A stretch of DNA of 46,266 nucleotides from Pedobacter miscanthi (GCF_003315595.1 NZ_QNQU01000037.1:1-46266), one strand, 5' to 3'. Counted from the first letter of the stretch, positions 1 to 9,716 are shown. Program-made: numbers and translations. The notes: generated from the letters alone by a model not told the origin.

Positions 1-555
1 TTGGCTCCATCGTGGCCGCCTGTTTCGGAGCAAACTGGCCGAGCTGATCTTGAGTCAGATTTTCTTCGCACAGAATTTCCTGATCAAGTATTATTTAAAG
101 CTAGTTCAAAGCCATAGGTTCTAAAAGACAAGCCTCAGCTAAGCTTTGGCTTAAGAGGCTATTTTGAACGCTTTTAAGCATTTTTTAAGGTGCTTGGCAT
201 AGATTGTCTGGTAGGCTGAAATTTAAAGAAATGAACATCCCTGAAAACAGATAGCCTGGAAAGCTTGTCGTTGAGGAAAAATTTGAAAACTGTCGGCTTA
301 TATTTGTTCAGGGGGAAAGGAACTTTATGCTACAGCCCGGTAATCAAATTGGCGGTCAGTTTGGTCCGAAGCGGAGGAGTCACTTTCGCCAGAATATGCA
401 GCCCAAGTAAAAGAATCTTAATAAACGATACCTTAACAAACATTTAAAACAATCATGAAAAAAATAGATTCGCTCTACAGAATTTTTTCCAGCAATGCTT
501 GGTTGGTCGGGCGGGTGTTGAATTATACGTTTGTATTCGGCAAGGAGGCTGCGAT
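1..555. other. Left-edge region without a convincing gene
   Basis: No start-to-stop frame here looks coding. The first 117 bases are open in one plus frame from the edge, but the residues resemble no family I know; the minus-strand reading (ending in ...QLGQFAPKQAATMEP at the edge) looks more protein-like but has no start codon and meets a stop about 90 bases in. Bases 4-80 resemble bases 1208-1278 (see findings), so this may be a decayed element. An imperfect hairpin (AGCCTC...GAGGCT) lies at 131-160. The short frame at 265-447 begins with TTG and has no family resemblance. Confidence 0.4.
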
Positions 556-1029
556 ATGAAATTGGGCGCGCTAATTGGGCTTATCTTTGCCATGCTTTGG
601 TGGTCCGTTGGTGTGGGCGCTGTGACCAGTTCTGCCGGCACAATTCTCCAGATTTTTGGCGTTTTTATTTTCGCAGCAACTGGCATTTGGATTTTAAGGC
701 GGAAGGCTACACTACCACGGCAAAAGCCGCGTTGGAATTATTATGTGGTCGCTGTCATCGCCGAGGTCATTGCCATCATGATTGTGCAAACATGGTTCAC
801 TACATGGAATTTGGGGCAGCTACTCCTTCCTACAGTAGGGCTAATCGTCGGTCTGCATTTCACTGGGTTATGGTATGCCTTCGCACGCAGTCGCTTTTTA
901 ATCTTATCTGTAGTAATGACCGCTGATAACCTGTTAGCGCTATTTCTGCCGCTCACGCCTGGAGAGCGACTCTTAATATCTGGATTTGGCTCATCTGCAT
1001 CTCTCTTTGTTACAGTTATACTGCCTTGA
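556..1029 (+). CDS. Small integral membrane protein of unknown function
   Basis: The 157-residue product is almost wholly hydrophobic, with about five or six predicted membrane segments (near residues 4-24, 29-47, 62-80, 90-110, then two C-terminal ones around the FLILSVVMTADNLLALF stretch) separated by short basic loops such as RRKATLPRQKPR. I do not recognise a family. The start was placed at the ATG at 556 because AAGGAGG lies eight bases before it; an upstream TTG at 499 would add 19 polar residues before the first helix. A textbook Shine-Dalgarno sequence is unusual for Bacteroidota, and the gene looks GC-richer than its surroundings, which fits recent acquisition. It is alone, with no co-directional partner within 500 bases. 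That it is a real gene is likely but not certain. Confidence 0.55.
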   Translation: MKLGALIGLIFAMLWWSVGVGAVTSSAGTILQIFGVFIFAATGIWILRRKATLPRQKPRWNYYVVAVIAEVIAIMIVQTWFTTWNLGQLLLPTVGLIVGLHFTGLWYAFARSRFLILSVVMTADNLLALFLPLTPGERLLISGFGSSASLFVTVILP

Positions 1030-1585
1030 ATGTTTCATCTTGCCGTTTCCTCCTCTGACAAGTAAAAGATAAAAACTTATTCATGCTTTATAGCGCTGAT
1101 TATAGGCTGTTCAGATAGGAATGATGAAATTTATATTCAGGTGCCAAAACCAACATAATCGTAGTTATGCTTTAAACTGGGCATTTCGGCAAAAGTTACG
1201 CTCGTTTCTCCTTTATGTTGACACCTTGTTTCGTTCCAAACTGTACGCCTTGATCCCAAGGTCAGGATTTCTTCATCCAGCAGTTTCAATAAAATTTTTA
1301 AGTTCAGGTCAAATTATAGGAACCGTATTTTCTCGGTAAATAATGCACCTACATTTCCGGCGAAATGCCTAATAGTAAGATTCTAAACGCCAGGCATATC
1401 TAGTGACTTTTACATCACAGCGTTCAGAAGCCCGGCCTTTTGTTAAATTAATGTATTTGCTTGCTATCTGCCTCATTCACCGCTTAGTGAATCAGCAGAG
1501 GAAATTAAACAACCGAATTATTTTCGGTTATTTTGCCTGTTATTTGAAGTGGAGAATATTTGCTACATTAGCCATACTCTAGTAA
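1030..1585. other. Intergenic region before the sigma-factor gene
   Basis: No convincing gene. Bases 1208-1278 resemble the left edge of the window (both contain CTTGTTTCG or CCTGTTTCG followed by CAAACTG and TGATC). The minus strand there has a short open reading beginning LLDEEILTLG but no start codon, which suggests a decayed coding remnant. The last 55 bases hold the promoter of the sigma-factor gene. Confidence 0.45.
1532..1562 (+). promoter_or_regulatory. Bacteroidota-type promoter of the ECF sigma gene
   Basis: TTTG at 1532-1535 is followed after exactly 19 bases by AATATTTG at 1555-1562, which matches seven of eight positions of the Bacteroidota -7 consensus TAnnTTTG. The expected transcript start is near 1569, leaving a leader of about 17 bases before the ATG at 1586. 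This is the housekeeping (RpoD) consensus, so basal expression of the sigma factor need not depend on itself. Confidence 0.5.
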
Positions 1586-2149
1586 ATGGCCGAAATTAAC
1601 AAACAAACGGATTCAGAACTTTTAACATTGATTGCCCAGGGCAGCACTGATGCCTTTAAGGAAATCCATGGCCGATATTTCAGTGACCTTTTCCGTGCGG
1701 CATACAACGTGCTCCGCGACCAGGATGTTTGTTTGGATATTGTGCAGGAGGTGATGCTGTGGTTCTGGGAGCACCGCTCGGCTCACCAGATCAAAAATCT
1801 CCGGGGATATTTGTTAATGGCAGTCAAATATCAGTCTGCGAATTACATCCGGAGCCTTAAAATCCGGGATCATTTTCCTTTGGATAATATTGAAGACATT
1901 CAGGATAACAGTGGACTCACTATAGAGCTTAAAGAACTGCAAACCATCATCAAAAGTTTCACTTCAAAACTTCCAGACCGTTGCCGCGAGATATTTAAGA
2001 TGAGCCGCGAACAGCACCTGAGTAATAAAGAAATTGCGCAGAAACTCGGAATTTCAGAAAAAACAGTTTCTGTTCAGATCCTTCGTGCCCTTACTAAATT
2101 GAAAAGCGAGTTGGGCAACAGTTACTTTTGGGTTAGTTTCTTTGTCTGA
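1586..2149 (+). CDS. ECF RNA polymerase sigma factor (FecI-like)
   Basis: The 187-residue protein has the two helical regions of an extracytoplasmic-function sigma-70 factor. Region 2 (about residues 25-92) includes DIVQEVMLWFWEHR, and region 4 (about 125-175) includes LPDRCREIFKMSREQ followed by the helix-turn-helix NKEIAQKLGISEKTVSVQIL. Length and tail fit the Bacteroidota sigma-70 family 1 that is paired with FecR anti-sigmas and SusC receptors. It would recruit RNA polymerase to the downstream SusC/SusD locus when released by the FecR-like protein encoded 186 bases further on. The ATG at 1586 gives the full region 2 and follows a plausible promoter. Family assignment is secure; the target genes are inferred from position. 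Confidence 0.93.
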   Translation: MAEINKQTDSELLTLIAQGSTDAFKEIHGRYFSDLFRAAYNVLRDQDVCLDIVQEVMLWFWEHRSAHQIKNLRGYLLMAVKYQSANYIRSLKIRDHFPLDNIEDIQDNSGLTIELKELQTIIKSFTSKLPDRCREIFKMSREQHLSNKEIAQKLGISEKTVSVQILRALTKLKSELGNSYFWVSFFV

Positions 2150-2335
2150 TGGAGTTTTTGGGTTAGGATAACGGGTTTGATACCTGAAGTCATAAGCACA
2201 TTTATAATATCTTAAGTTTTCATTTATCCTCAAAAACTTAGCCCGCAGCCACAAATAGACAATTTCTGAATTATTTTTCTATTCGCTGTAAGTATTTACC
2301 GTAGTTAAGTTACTTATAGGTAATAAGCCGTAAAA

Positions 2336-3448
2336 ATGACCAACGAAGAATTTAACCTGCTGGCCGCAAAAGTTGCCGATGCCAAAGCTACGGAGTCGGA
2401 GCTCCGGCTTTATAATCTTTGCTTTGAGCACTTTCAGAAAGCTGAACATTGGAAGGAACTTAATATTGATACAATTATCCTGCAACAGCAGTCCTGGCAG
2501 CAGATCCATGCTACCGTAAGTGCGAGTAAAAGGCCAAACATTAAACTTTGGCCGAATATCTCTATTGCTGCAGCAATAACAGTTGTTCTGCTGATAGGCG
2601 TTTTCCTTCTCTTCCATCTACGGGGTGAGAAAAATTCATATTATGCTACAGATCTCGCGCCGGGCACAAACGGAGCGACCATAACCTTAGCTGATGGAAC
2701 CAGTTTCCGATTGAACGGAACCAAAGGTGGTGTTAAAATCGGTACTGAGCTGACCTATTTGGATGGTACTGTTGTTTCAGGTTCATCAGCCAGTAATCAA
2801 GTGAAAAACGGAATGATGTTATTTGCTGCTACAGCAAAGGGGCAAACCTACCGCTTTACCCTTCCCGATGGGACAGAAGTATGGTTGAACTCGGATTCAA
2901 AAATGAGCTTCCCTTCCACATTTGATGGCAAAGAGCGTAAAATCAGTTTGGCCGGCGAGGCTTACTTTGAAGTAGTGCACAATGTGAAACAGCCTTTTAG
3001 GGTAGAAAGCAACAGACAGACTGTTCAGGATATCGGTACCGCATTCAATATCAAGGCTTACGCAGATGAGCAATCGGTAAGAACGACGGTTACCGAAGGT
3101 ATTGCCGAGGTAGTTTCGGGCGATAAAAAATCAGGGCAGTTAATCCATGGCCAGCAGGCAATTGTTGACAATAATGGCCTAAAAATCATTGCAGTAAACG
3201 CACAGGATGAAATCGCCTGGAAAAATGGTCTCTTTGTTTTCAAGGGCGAGCCCATTGGCGATATCATGAAAAGAGTGGCCAGATGGTATAATGTGGAAGT
3301 AGTGTTCGAAAATCCTTCACTGGCCAACCTAACATTTTCAGGTACGATATCCAGATACGATCACATTTCGAAACTGTTGGATATTCTCCAGGCCACGGGA
3401 GAACTACAGTTTAAAATCCAGGGAAAAACTATAATTATCAACCAGTAA
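2336..3448 (+). CDS. FecR-family anti-sigma factor with DUF4974 domain
   Basis: The 370-residue inner-membrane protein has a cytoplasmic N-terminus (1-78) expected to hold the sigma factor, one membrane helix at about 80-104 (SIAAAITVVLLIGVFLLFHL), a periplasmic FecR domain (roughly 160-255, with LPDGTEVWLNSDSKMSFPSTF and the GEAYFEV motif) and a C-terminal DUF4974 domain (about 300-370, FKGEPIGDIMKRVARWYNV). The family senses the STN domain of a TonB-dependent transducer and regulates its cognate ECF sigma. Sigma, FecR and STN-SusC occur here in the classical order, so partnership is a strong inference. The 186-base gap after the sigma gene carries no other gene. Confidence 0.93.
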   Translation: MTNEEFNLLAAKVADAKATESELRLYNLCFEHFQKAEHWKELNIDTIILQQQSWQQIHATVSASKRPNIKLWPNISIAAAITVVLLIGVFLLFHLRGEKNSYYATDLAPGTNGATITLADGTSFRLNGTKGGVKIGTELTYLDGTVVSGSSASNQVKNGMMLFAATAKGQTYRFTLPDGTEVWLNSDSKMSFPSTFDGKERKISLAGEAYFEVVHNVKQPFRVESNRQTVQDIGTAFNIKAYADEQSVRTTVTEGIAEVVSGDKKSGQLIHGQQAIVDNNGLKIIAVNAQDEIAWKNGLFVFKGEPIGDIMKRVARWYNVEVVFENPSLANLTFSGTISRYDHISKLLDILQATGELQFKIQGKTIIINQ

Positions 3449-3537
3449 AATAATAATCGTTCACTAAACTAAACCAATCACCATGATCAGACCGCTACGA
3501 CAGAAAATTTAAACTTCTATGGGCAGCTCATAAAAAA

Positions 3538-3567
3538 GCCACGGCAGTGTTGACGCACTACCATGGC
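3538..3567 (+). promoter_or_regulatory. Leader hairpin between FecR and SusC genes
   Basis: Arms GCCACGGCAGTG (3538-3549) and CACTACCATGGC (3556-3567) are complementary at ten of twelve positions around a six-base loop. It has no following T-run, so it is not an obvious terminator; it could affect processing or translation of the long SusC leader. About 55 bases upstream is a nine-codon mini-frame (ATG 3483, stop 3510-3512) preceded by ACTAAACTAAAC. The function is inferred only from position. Confidence 0.3.
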
Positions 3568-3633
3568 AAGCTGAGTTAACCCAAAAACAATTGCGAAACC
3601 GTTTTATCAACTTTAACCCAACCAAACGAAATT

Positions 3634-6600
3634 ATGAATTTTTATGCTTTTACCAAAGGCATGGCCCGGCCATGTCCTGACTCAAAAGTTTTAATCAAAA
3701 CTATGAAGCTGCTCATTATTTTATCAACCGCCTTTTTAATGCAGGTCAGTGCTTCTACCTTCGGTCAAAAAATCAATCTGAATGTCCGCGATATACCCTT
3801 TAAAACCGCATTGGAAACCATTGCTGAACAAGCGGGGGTAAATGTGGTGTACCCAGACGCCTTATTGGGCAATACCAAAAATGTCCGTGTTTCATTCAAG
3901 GGACTTTCGCTTACTGAAGCGTTGGACAGGATTCTTGAAGGCCAGCCCAATCTCGCTTACGAACTTAAGGATAAGACCATTGTGCTTAAAAAAAGTGCAT
4001 CGACCTATATAGACAAGGTAAAAAACCTTGCGGATGCGCTTTTTACAGCTGATATCGACGCACGCGGAAAAGTGGTCGACTCACTTGGACTGGGAATCCC
4101 GGGAGCCACAGTTAAAATTATCGGTAAACCAAAAATTGTTTACACCAACTCAGGGGGGGATTTTATCATTCCCGGACTCAAAGGCGGGGAAATGCTCGAA
4201 ATCAGCTACGTGGGTTATACTACTGTTGTTCTTCCTGCAAAGGCAGACCTTGGTATCATCAGGTTGAAAGCCAGCATCGGCAAATTGGATGAGGTAACTG
4301 TAATGTCCTATAGCCAGACCACACGCAGATTAAGCACGGGTTCAACAGGTAAAGTTACCGGGGATGAAATTACCAAACAGCCTGTTTCAAATGCAGTTAT
4401 TGCTTTACAGGGGCGTGTACCGGGATTGTTTATCACCCAAAGCGCTGGTTATGCGGGCGGGAACGTATCGGTAACCATCCGCGGACAGAACAGCCTGACA
4501 TTAAATTCATCCGCTCCTTTGTATATCGTAGATGGTGTCCCTTTTGGAAGTGGTCCTGTGGAGAAAAGTATCGGTGCTTTTTCCCCCCAGAGTGACTTCA
4601 GTCCTTTAAATACGATTAACCCTGCTGAGATTGATAATGTGGTTGTTTTGAAAGATGCTGATGCTACTGCAATCTATGGTTCGCGTGGAGCCAATGGGGT
4701 AATTTTGATCACTACAAAAAAAGGCCGGCCGGGGCGGACAAATGTTACAGCAGATTTCAGTCAGGGGTTCGGTGAGGCATCTAACCTGGTCAAAATGTTG
4801 GGCACTGAAGAATATCTGAACATCAGACGGCAGGCATTTGCCAATGACAATATTACCCCGACAGCTGCCAATGCTCCGGATTTAGTGCTCTTCGACCAGA
4901 ATGCTTTTACCAATTTTCCGCAGCTGCTGATCGGGAATACCTCAAAACAAACCAATGCGGGCCTGGCAATCTCCGGCGGTGATGCTTTTACGCAGTTCAC
5001 TTTGGGAGGGACTTTTCGACGGGAATCGACAGTTTATTATGACAGATCCGATGATAAAGCAACTCAGCTCCGTTTAAGTTTGCAGCACAAAAGCAGGAAC
5101 TCCAAATTCGCTACCACCGCCACCGTAAGTTACAATTCGGACAATAACCAGATCCCGATTTACAACATGAACTTAACCAATTATGGCCTTCCACCGAATT
5201 ATCCTTTATATACTCCTACCGGTGCGTTATATTGGGGCCCGGGATATACCAATCCACTGGCTGCCTTCAATACCTATAATAACTTAAAATCTACCAACCT
5301 GAATGCGGCTGCAACCCTACGTTATACGATCCTACCGGGACTGGATATCAAAGCCAATGGTGGATACAATTTAATAGATGTAAAGGGAAACATGGTTACT
5401 CCGGTCTCCGCTACAAATCCATCTTTTAATTCATTGCCCCAGATCACTTCGAATAATAATTATATCAGGACCTATATCGCCGAGCCTCAGGTTACTTACG
5501 GATTTGATACCGGAAAAGGCAAATTAAACCTGATTGCCGGTGGTACCTGGCAGCAGGTGGAAACGGTGCAGCCTTTCTGGATTTTGGGCAACTATACCAA
5601 TCCACAGCTGGCGACGAGCTTAAACCAGGTCAACATTTTGGCCAAGAATTCTGACTATGCCGATTTCCGTTACACCTCTGTATACGGCCGCGCGGAATAT
5701 AATTTAAATAATAAATATCTGGTTAGTGCGAACATCAGAAGGGATGGTTCTACTAAATTCGGTGCCAACAACCGGTTCGGGAATTTCGGAAGTGCTGCCT
5801 TGGGATGGATATTCAGCAAGGAAAAATTGATCAGCGATAATCTTAAATGGTTAAGCTATGGAAAGTTAAGAGCGAGTTACGGTACGGTTGGTAATGATAA
5901 GATCCGGGATTATGAGTATCAGTCAAACTATTCAGGATCCTCCACATACGGGCCGTCTACTACGCTTACCCCGGCAAGGGTGGCAAACCCCTATCTAAAA
6001 TGGGAAGAAACCAAAAAGCTCGACATCGCTTTGGAAATGGGTTTTCTTAAGGACAGGATTTTGTTCACTGCCGCTTACTATCGCAATAGATCAACCAATC
6101 TTCTGCAGAGCGTGCCCCTCGCCGCACAAACAGGATTCAGCCAGTACACTTCAAATTTTGACGCTACAGTGCAGAATAGGGGCCTAGAGCTTGAGCTGAA
6201 TACGATCAATATCGAAAAAGGCGGATTTCGCTGGACTTCATCTTTTAACATCACTTTCCCGGAAAATAAACTTGTTTCATATCCGGGCCTTTTAACTTCT
6301 ACCAATAACAACACCTATGTAGTCGGTCAGTCGCTTAATCTCCGTACGGTATACCAGTCAACGGGTATCGTTAACGGAATCGCTACTGTAGCTGATTTAA
6401 ATGGCGATGGTGTAATCACCGGCGGGATTTTTGAAAATGGAAAAGGAGACCAGCATGTATACGGTAACAATGATCCAAAATATTACGGAGGCTTTAATAA
6501 CACATTTACCTATAAAGGTTTTGAACTGGATATTTTTTTAACCGGGATCAGCCGTACAGCCACCAGGGGTGATCTAAATTTTGGGACCTACCCGGGTTTC

Positions 6601-6927
6601 GGTTACAACCTTCCGGTTACCCTGGCTGATGTTGGCTTAAAATATTCAACCAATACCGCATCAGCAGCGGGCAGCAAATATAATCTGTTTACCGGATCGG
6701 ATACTGCAGTAGAATCGGCCTCTTTCATACGGTTGAGGAATGTTTCGTTGAGCTACAGTGTACCGGCTTCATTCAGCAAAAAGATAGGAATGTCATCGCT
6801 TCAGGTGTATGTCCGCGGTCAGAACCTGATCACCTTCACTAATTACAAAGGCCTGGATCCTGAAACGCTGACAACACAGATTCCACCTTTAAAAATGTTC
6901 ACAACCGGTATAAGAGCAACCTTTTAA
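3634..6927 (+). CDS. SusC/RagA TonB-dependent outer-membrane receptor with STN signalling domain
   Basis: This 1097-residue outer-membrane transducer pairs with the next gene (SusD) to import a large nutrient. Order of parts: an extended N-terminus with the signal peptide hydrophobic core near residues 25-42, an STN (secretin/TonB N-terminal) domain at about 47-120 (NLNVRDIPFKTALETIAEQA), a carboxypeptidase-D-like plug-in domain at about 143-210 (GKVVDSLGLGIPGATVKI), a plug at about 225-360 with GRVPGLFITQSAGYAGG and DADATAIYGSRGANGVILI, and a 22-strand barrel ending in the aromatic terminus TTGIRATF. The STN domain is what talks to a FecR anti-sigma, and one is encoded just upstream. The start at 3634 is typical of this subfamily; ATG 3703 would also keep the signal peptide. 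The substrate is unknown; no glycosidase sits beside it. Confidence 0.95.
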   Translation: MNFYAFTKGMARPCPDSKVLIKTMKLLIILSTAFLMQVSASTFGQKINLNVRDIPFKTALETIAEQAGVNVVYPDALLGNTKNVRVSFKGLSLTEALDRILEGQPNLAYELKDKTIVLKKSASTYIDKVKNLADALFTADIDARGKVVDSLGLGIPGATVKIIGKPKIVYTNSGGDFIIPGLKGGEMLEISYVGYTTVVLPAKADLGIIRLKASIGKLDEVTVMSYSQTTRRLSTGSTGKVTGDEITKQPVSNAVIALQGRVPGLFITQSAGYAGGNVSVTIRGQNSLTLNSSAPLYIVDGVPFGSGPVEKSIGAFSPQSDFSPLNTINPAEIDNVVVLKDADATAIYGSRGANGVILITTKKGRPGRTNVTADFSQGFGEASNLVKMLGTEEYLNIRRQAFANDNITPTAANAPDLVLFDQNAFTNFPQLLIGNTSKQTNAGLAISGGDAFTQFTLGGTFRRESTVYYDRSDDKATQLRLSLQHKSRNSKFATTATVSYNSDNNQIPIYNMNLTNYGLPPNYPLYTPTGALYWGPGYTNPLAAFNTYNNLKSTNLNAAATLRYTILPGLDIKANGGYNLIDVKGNMVTPVSATNPSFNSLPQITSNNNYIRTYIAEPQVTYGFDTGKGKLNLIAGGTWQQVETVQPFWILGNYTNPQLATSLNQVNILAKNSDYADFRYTSVYGRAEYNLNNKYLVSANIRRDGSTKFGANNRFGNFGSAALGWIFSKEKLISDNLKWLSYGKLRASYGTVGNDKIRDYEYQSNYSGSSTYGPSTTLTPARVANPYLKWEETKKLDIALEMGFLKDRILFTAAYYRNRSTNLLQSVPLAAQTGFSQYTSNFDATVQNRGLELELNTINIEKGGFRWTSSFNITFPENKLVSYPGLLTSTNNNTYVVGQSLNLRTVYQSTGIVNGIATVADLNGDGVITGGIFENGKGDQHVYGNNDPKYYGGFNNTFTYKGFELDIFLTGISRTATRGDLNFGTYPGFGYNLPVTLADVGLKYSTNTASAAGSKYNLFTGSDTAVESASFIRLRNVSLSYSVPASFSKKIGMSSLQVYVRGQNLITFTNYKGLDPETLTTQIPPLKMFTTGIRATF

Positions 6928-6938
6928 TCTTCAAAAAA

Positions 6939-8339
6939 ATGAAAAATTCTTTTAAATATACAGGGCAGGCCCGACTTGCGCTAATGCTCATTACATTGCT
7001 AACCACCTTTGGCGGCTGTAAAAAATTGATAGAAAACAATGCTTCAGGCGGCCAGTTACTGGATAAAGAAGTCTATAAAGATTCAACCACTGTTAAGGGA
7101 GCCTTGGCTGGCATGTACAGCAGTTTGATCACCAATAACAGGTATAGCGTGCTGATGTCCGGATTCCCCGGTTACAGCGCGGATGAGCTTACAAATTATA
7201 ACCTGGAACCCGTTAATCAATTTGTATTGAATAGTATCCTCACCACCAATACAGAAGTAAACAACAATTTATGGTCGGCACCCTATTCGGTTATCTATGC
7301 CGCCAATGCGATTATCGAAAATGTACCGGCAGGGAGCAACCTTACACCAAAGTTCCAGGCGCAGAGTATTGCTGAGGCCAGGTTTATCAGGGCATTCTGT
7401 TACTTCTATTTAATCAACCTATTTGGGGATGTGCCTTTGGTAACCACTACTGATGTAGATGCAAACAAAACAAGTCCTCGTAGCCCTGAAGCGGCTGTTT
7501 ATTCACAGATTACAGACGACCTGCTTTTTGCCCAGGCAAACCTGCCCGCCAGTTATATATTGTCTGCAGGAGCAAGAACCCGTGCCAATAAATGGGCGGC
7601 TACCGCTTTGCTCGCCCGTACTTATCTCTATCAGGGCAACTGGGCAGCCGCCGAAACACAGGCTACCTCATTATTGGATAATACGGCATTGTTCGGCCTT
7701 GAAGATCTGAACAGGATTTTTGTACCAACAAGTAAGGAAGCCATCCTGCAATTATATAATGATGCGAGTGGAATAAATCCATATGCAAGTGCGATGTTGC
7801 CCAGTCCAACAGCGCCTACTATACCTAAATATGTATTTACCGAACAGTTGAAAAATGCTTACGCGGCAGAAACTGGAGATGCGCGCAGAACAGCATGGAC
7901 AATTACGGTTACCGCTCCCAATGCCATTGTGTATACCTGCCCAGCCAAATATAAAGGCACAACGCCTGGAAACGCTGAATACTTCACTTTGTTCCGGCTA
8001 GGGGAACAATATCTGATCCGTGCCGAAGCACGTGCACAGCTTAACAATTTGACAGGTTCCAGGGCGGATCTGTTGATGATCCGTCAGCGTGCGGGTCTGG
8101 GTGCTACACCTGCCAATGACAAAAACGCATTATTACTTGCCGTTGAGCGTGAGCGGAGGATCGAACTGAGCTGCGAAATGGGGCACCGGTGGTTTGATCT
8201 TAAAAGAACAGCAAGAGCGAACACCGTACTTGGGGCAGTTAAGCCTACATGGAAGCCCGAAGCAGCATTATATCCGATTCCAGCTGATCAGCGGAGCAGA
8301 AATGGAAACCTCACACAAAATCCAGGCTATATCAATTAA
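6939..8339 (+). CDS. RagB/SusD-family nutrient-binding outer-membrane lipoprotein
   Basis: The 466-residue surface lipoprotein forms the lid over the SusC barrel encoded 11 bases upstream. A lipoprotein signal ends at TTFGGC with Cys27 as the lipidated residue. Helical tetratricopeptide-like segments (for example EARFIRAFCYFYLINLFGDVP and NKWAATALLARTYLYQGNW) and the C-terminal signature RRIELSCEMGHRWFDLKR followed by NPGYIN are diagnostic of SusD. Close spacing indicates one transcript with the SusC gene. The presence of a TlpA-like gene next, and no carbohydrate enzyme, leaves the substrate open. Confidence 0.95.
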   Translation: MKNSFKYTGQARLALMLITLLTTFGGCKKLIENNASGGQLLDKEVYKDSTTVKGALAGMYSSLITNNRYSVLMSGFPGYSADELTNYNLEPVNQFVLNSILTTNTEVNNNLWSAPYSVIYAANAIIENVPAGSNLTPKFQAQSIAEARFIRAFCYFYLINLFGDVPLVTTTDVDANKTSPRSPEAAVYSQITDDLLFAQANLPASYILSAGARTRANKWAATALLARTYLYQGNWAAAETQATSLLDNTALFGLEDLNRIFVPTSKEAILQLYNDASGINPYASAMLPSPTAPTIPKYVFTEQLKNAYAAETGDARRTAWTITVTAPNAIVYTCPAKYKGTTPGNAEYFTLFRLGEQYLIRAEARAQLNNLTGSRADLLMIRQRAGLGATPANDKNALLLAVERERRIELSCEMGHRWFDLKRTARANTVLGAVKPTWKPEAALYPIPADQRSRNGNLTQNPGYIN

Positions 8340-8359
8340 AAATTTAAATCAAAAATAAT

Positions 8360-9475
8360 ATGAAATTCAATATATATCTATTGCTGTTGATTTGTACAGT
8401 AACATCTGCCATGGCACAACAGAAAAAGTTTACGCTTAAGGGAAATCTTTCTGGCTCGAACGTTCCGATAAAAGTTTTCCTTTACTTCCGCGACGGTGAG
8501 CGTAAGGTTGCCGATTCGGCAATGGCGCAGGATGGTAAGTTTACCTTTTCCGGGAGTCTGGATCATCCGACAGACGCAACATTATATGTGCACTGGATCT
8601 ATCCACCAAATGTGAAACCGGAAGGATCAGCCAGCGAAGGCAAATCGTTTTTGCTTGAGAACGGGACGGTCACCATTGAGGGTAAACGTTTATTTGATGC
8701 TAAAATCTCCGGTGGCGAGGGCCAAAAGGATTACGAGATTTATAAAAAGTTGATGAACAGTGTAGGGGATTCGGTTTACCGGATCTGGAAAGCCCAACAG
8801 CACCAACTTCCTGAAGATTCTACAGCAGCTTTTCAAAGGTTACTTTATGCCCGGCAGAAGATAGCAAAAGAGGAGACCCTTAAATTTATTCAGGCCCACC
8901 CAAAATCGCCGATGTCTTTTAATATCCTGCAGAACAGCTCAGTGATCGTTGAGGATTTTAAATATGTGGAAGGGATGATGGTCTCATTAAAACCTGAATA
9001 CGGTGAGACAGAGAGGTTTAAAGCTGTAGAAGCCAAGGTTGCCCTGACCAAAAGACTATCGATCGGCCAACTTGCCGCAAACTTTAGTCAGTCCAGCGAT
9101 AAAGGAAAGTTAATATCCCTTTCAGATCAAAAAGGCAAATTTGTCCTCGTTGATTTTTGGGCAAGCTGGTGTGGCCCATGCCGCACCGAATATCCATATT
9201 TAAAAAGTGCTTATGCCAAATACAAGGATAAAAACTTCGAAATTATAGGCATTTCCATTGATGATAAAAAAGATCTTTGGTTAAACGCCATCAAATCCAA
9301 TGGCTTTGAATGGATCCAATTGTCAGACTTAAAAGGAAAAGATAATGCAGTAGCAAAAGCTTATGGCATCGCAGCTATCCCCCAGAATTTTTTGATTGAT
9401 CCCGCAGGAAAGATTATTGCCAAAAATCTAAGGGGAAAAGAACTGGAAGAAAAACTGGCTGAAGTAATCCGCTAA
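8360..9475 (+). CDS. TlpA-family thiol-disulfide oxidoreductase with N-terminal DUF4369-like domain
   Basis: The 371-residue exported protein has a signal peptide (1-19, ending MAQ), a beta-rich N-terminal domain resembling DUF4369 (about 22-120), a helical linker, and a C-terminal thioredoxin fold (about 232-371). The redox motif WCGPC has its cysteines at 271 and 274, preceded by VLVDFWAS; the cis-proline region is YGIAAIPQNFLID. Such proteins act as periplasmic thiol reductases or resilience factors and are often the third gene of STN-SusC/SusD loci in Sphingobacteriaceae. It starts 20 bases after the SusD stop and is probably co-transcribed. The redox partner is unknown; DsbD at 18782-20422 could supply electrons. 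Confidence 0.92.
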   Translation: MKFNIYLLLLICTVTSAMAQQKKFTLKGNLSGSNVPIKVFLYFRDGERKVADSAMAQDGKFTFSGSLDHPTDATLYVHWIYPPNVKPEGSASEGKSFLLENGTVTIEGKRLFDAKISGGEGQKDYEIYKKLMNSVGDSVYRIWKAQQHQLPEDSTAAFQRLLYARQKIAKEETLKFIQAHPKSPMSFNILQNSSVIVEDFKYVEGMMVSLKPEYGETERFKAVEAKVALTKRLSIGQLAANFSQSSDKGKLISLSDQKGKFVLVDFWASWCGPCRTEYPYLKSAYAKYKDKNFEIIGISIDDKKDLWLNAIKSNGFEWIQLSDLKGKDNAVAKAYGIAAIPQNFLIDPAGKIIAKNLRGKELEEKLAEVIR

Positions 9476-9491
9476 ACTGCTCATATAGCTA

Positions 9492-9541
9492 TTAACCGGT
9501 TAGGTGCGTGTTTGCTCAATGGATGGCGCCTGACCGGTTAA
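9492..9541 (+). terminator. Possible hairpin end of the first SusC locus
   Basis: TTAACCGGTTAGGTGCG (9492-9508) can pair with GGCGCCTGACCGGTTAA (9525-9541) with two G-U wobbles and one mismatch. It sits 16 bases after the TlpA-like stop codon. A proper T-run is lacking (only AATAATAGTTT follows), so it may be a processing or stability hairpin rather than an intrinsic terminator. Confidence 0.35.
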
Positions 9542-9716
9542 ATAATAGTTTGTCAACAGGCTTCGCCATAGCCACCATAACCTTGGTATATCCCGGCAAT
9601 GAGTGATTTTCGCACACCACACAGGTTGTGCGCTGATTTCGTATTGTTCAAGTTTTACCATACCGGATCACAATTTTAATCATCCATTAACCTTTCATTT
9701 TATTAAATAAAGCTAT

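Noticed and set aside
265..447. 60-residue plus-strand frame
   Set aside because: TTG start, no family resemblance and mixed composition; likely chance.
1121..1339. 72-residue plus-strand frame
   Set aside because: Composition is not protein-like and it overlaps the degenerate segment at 1208-1278; the minus strand looks more like a decayed coding remnant.
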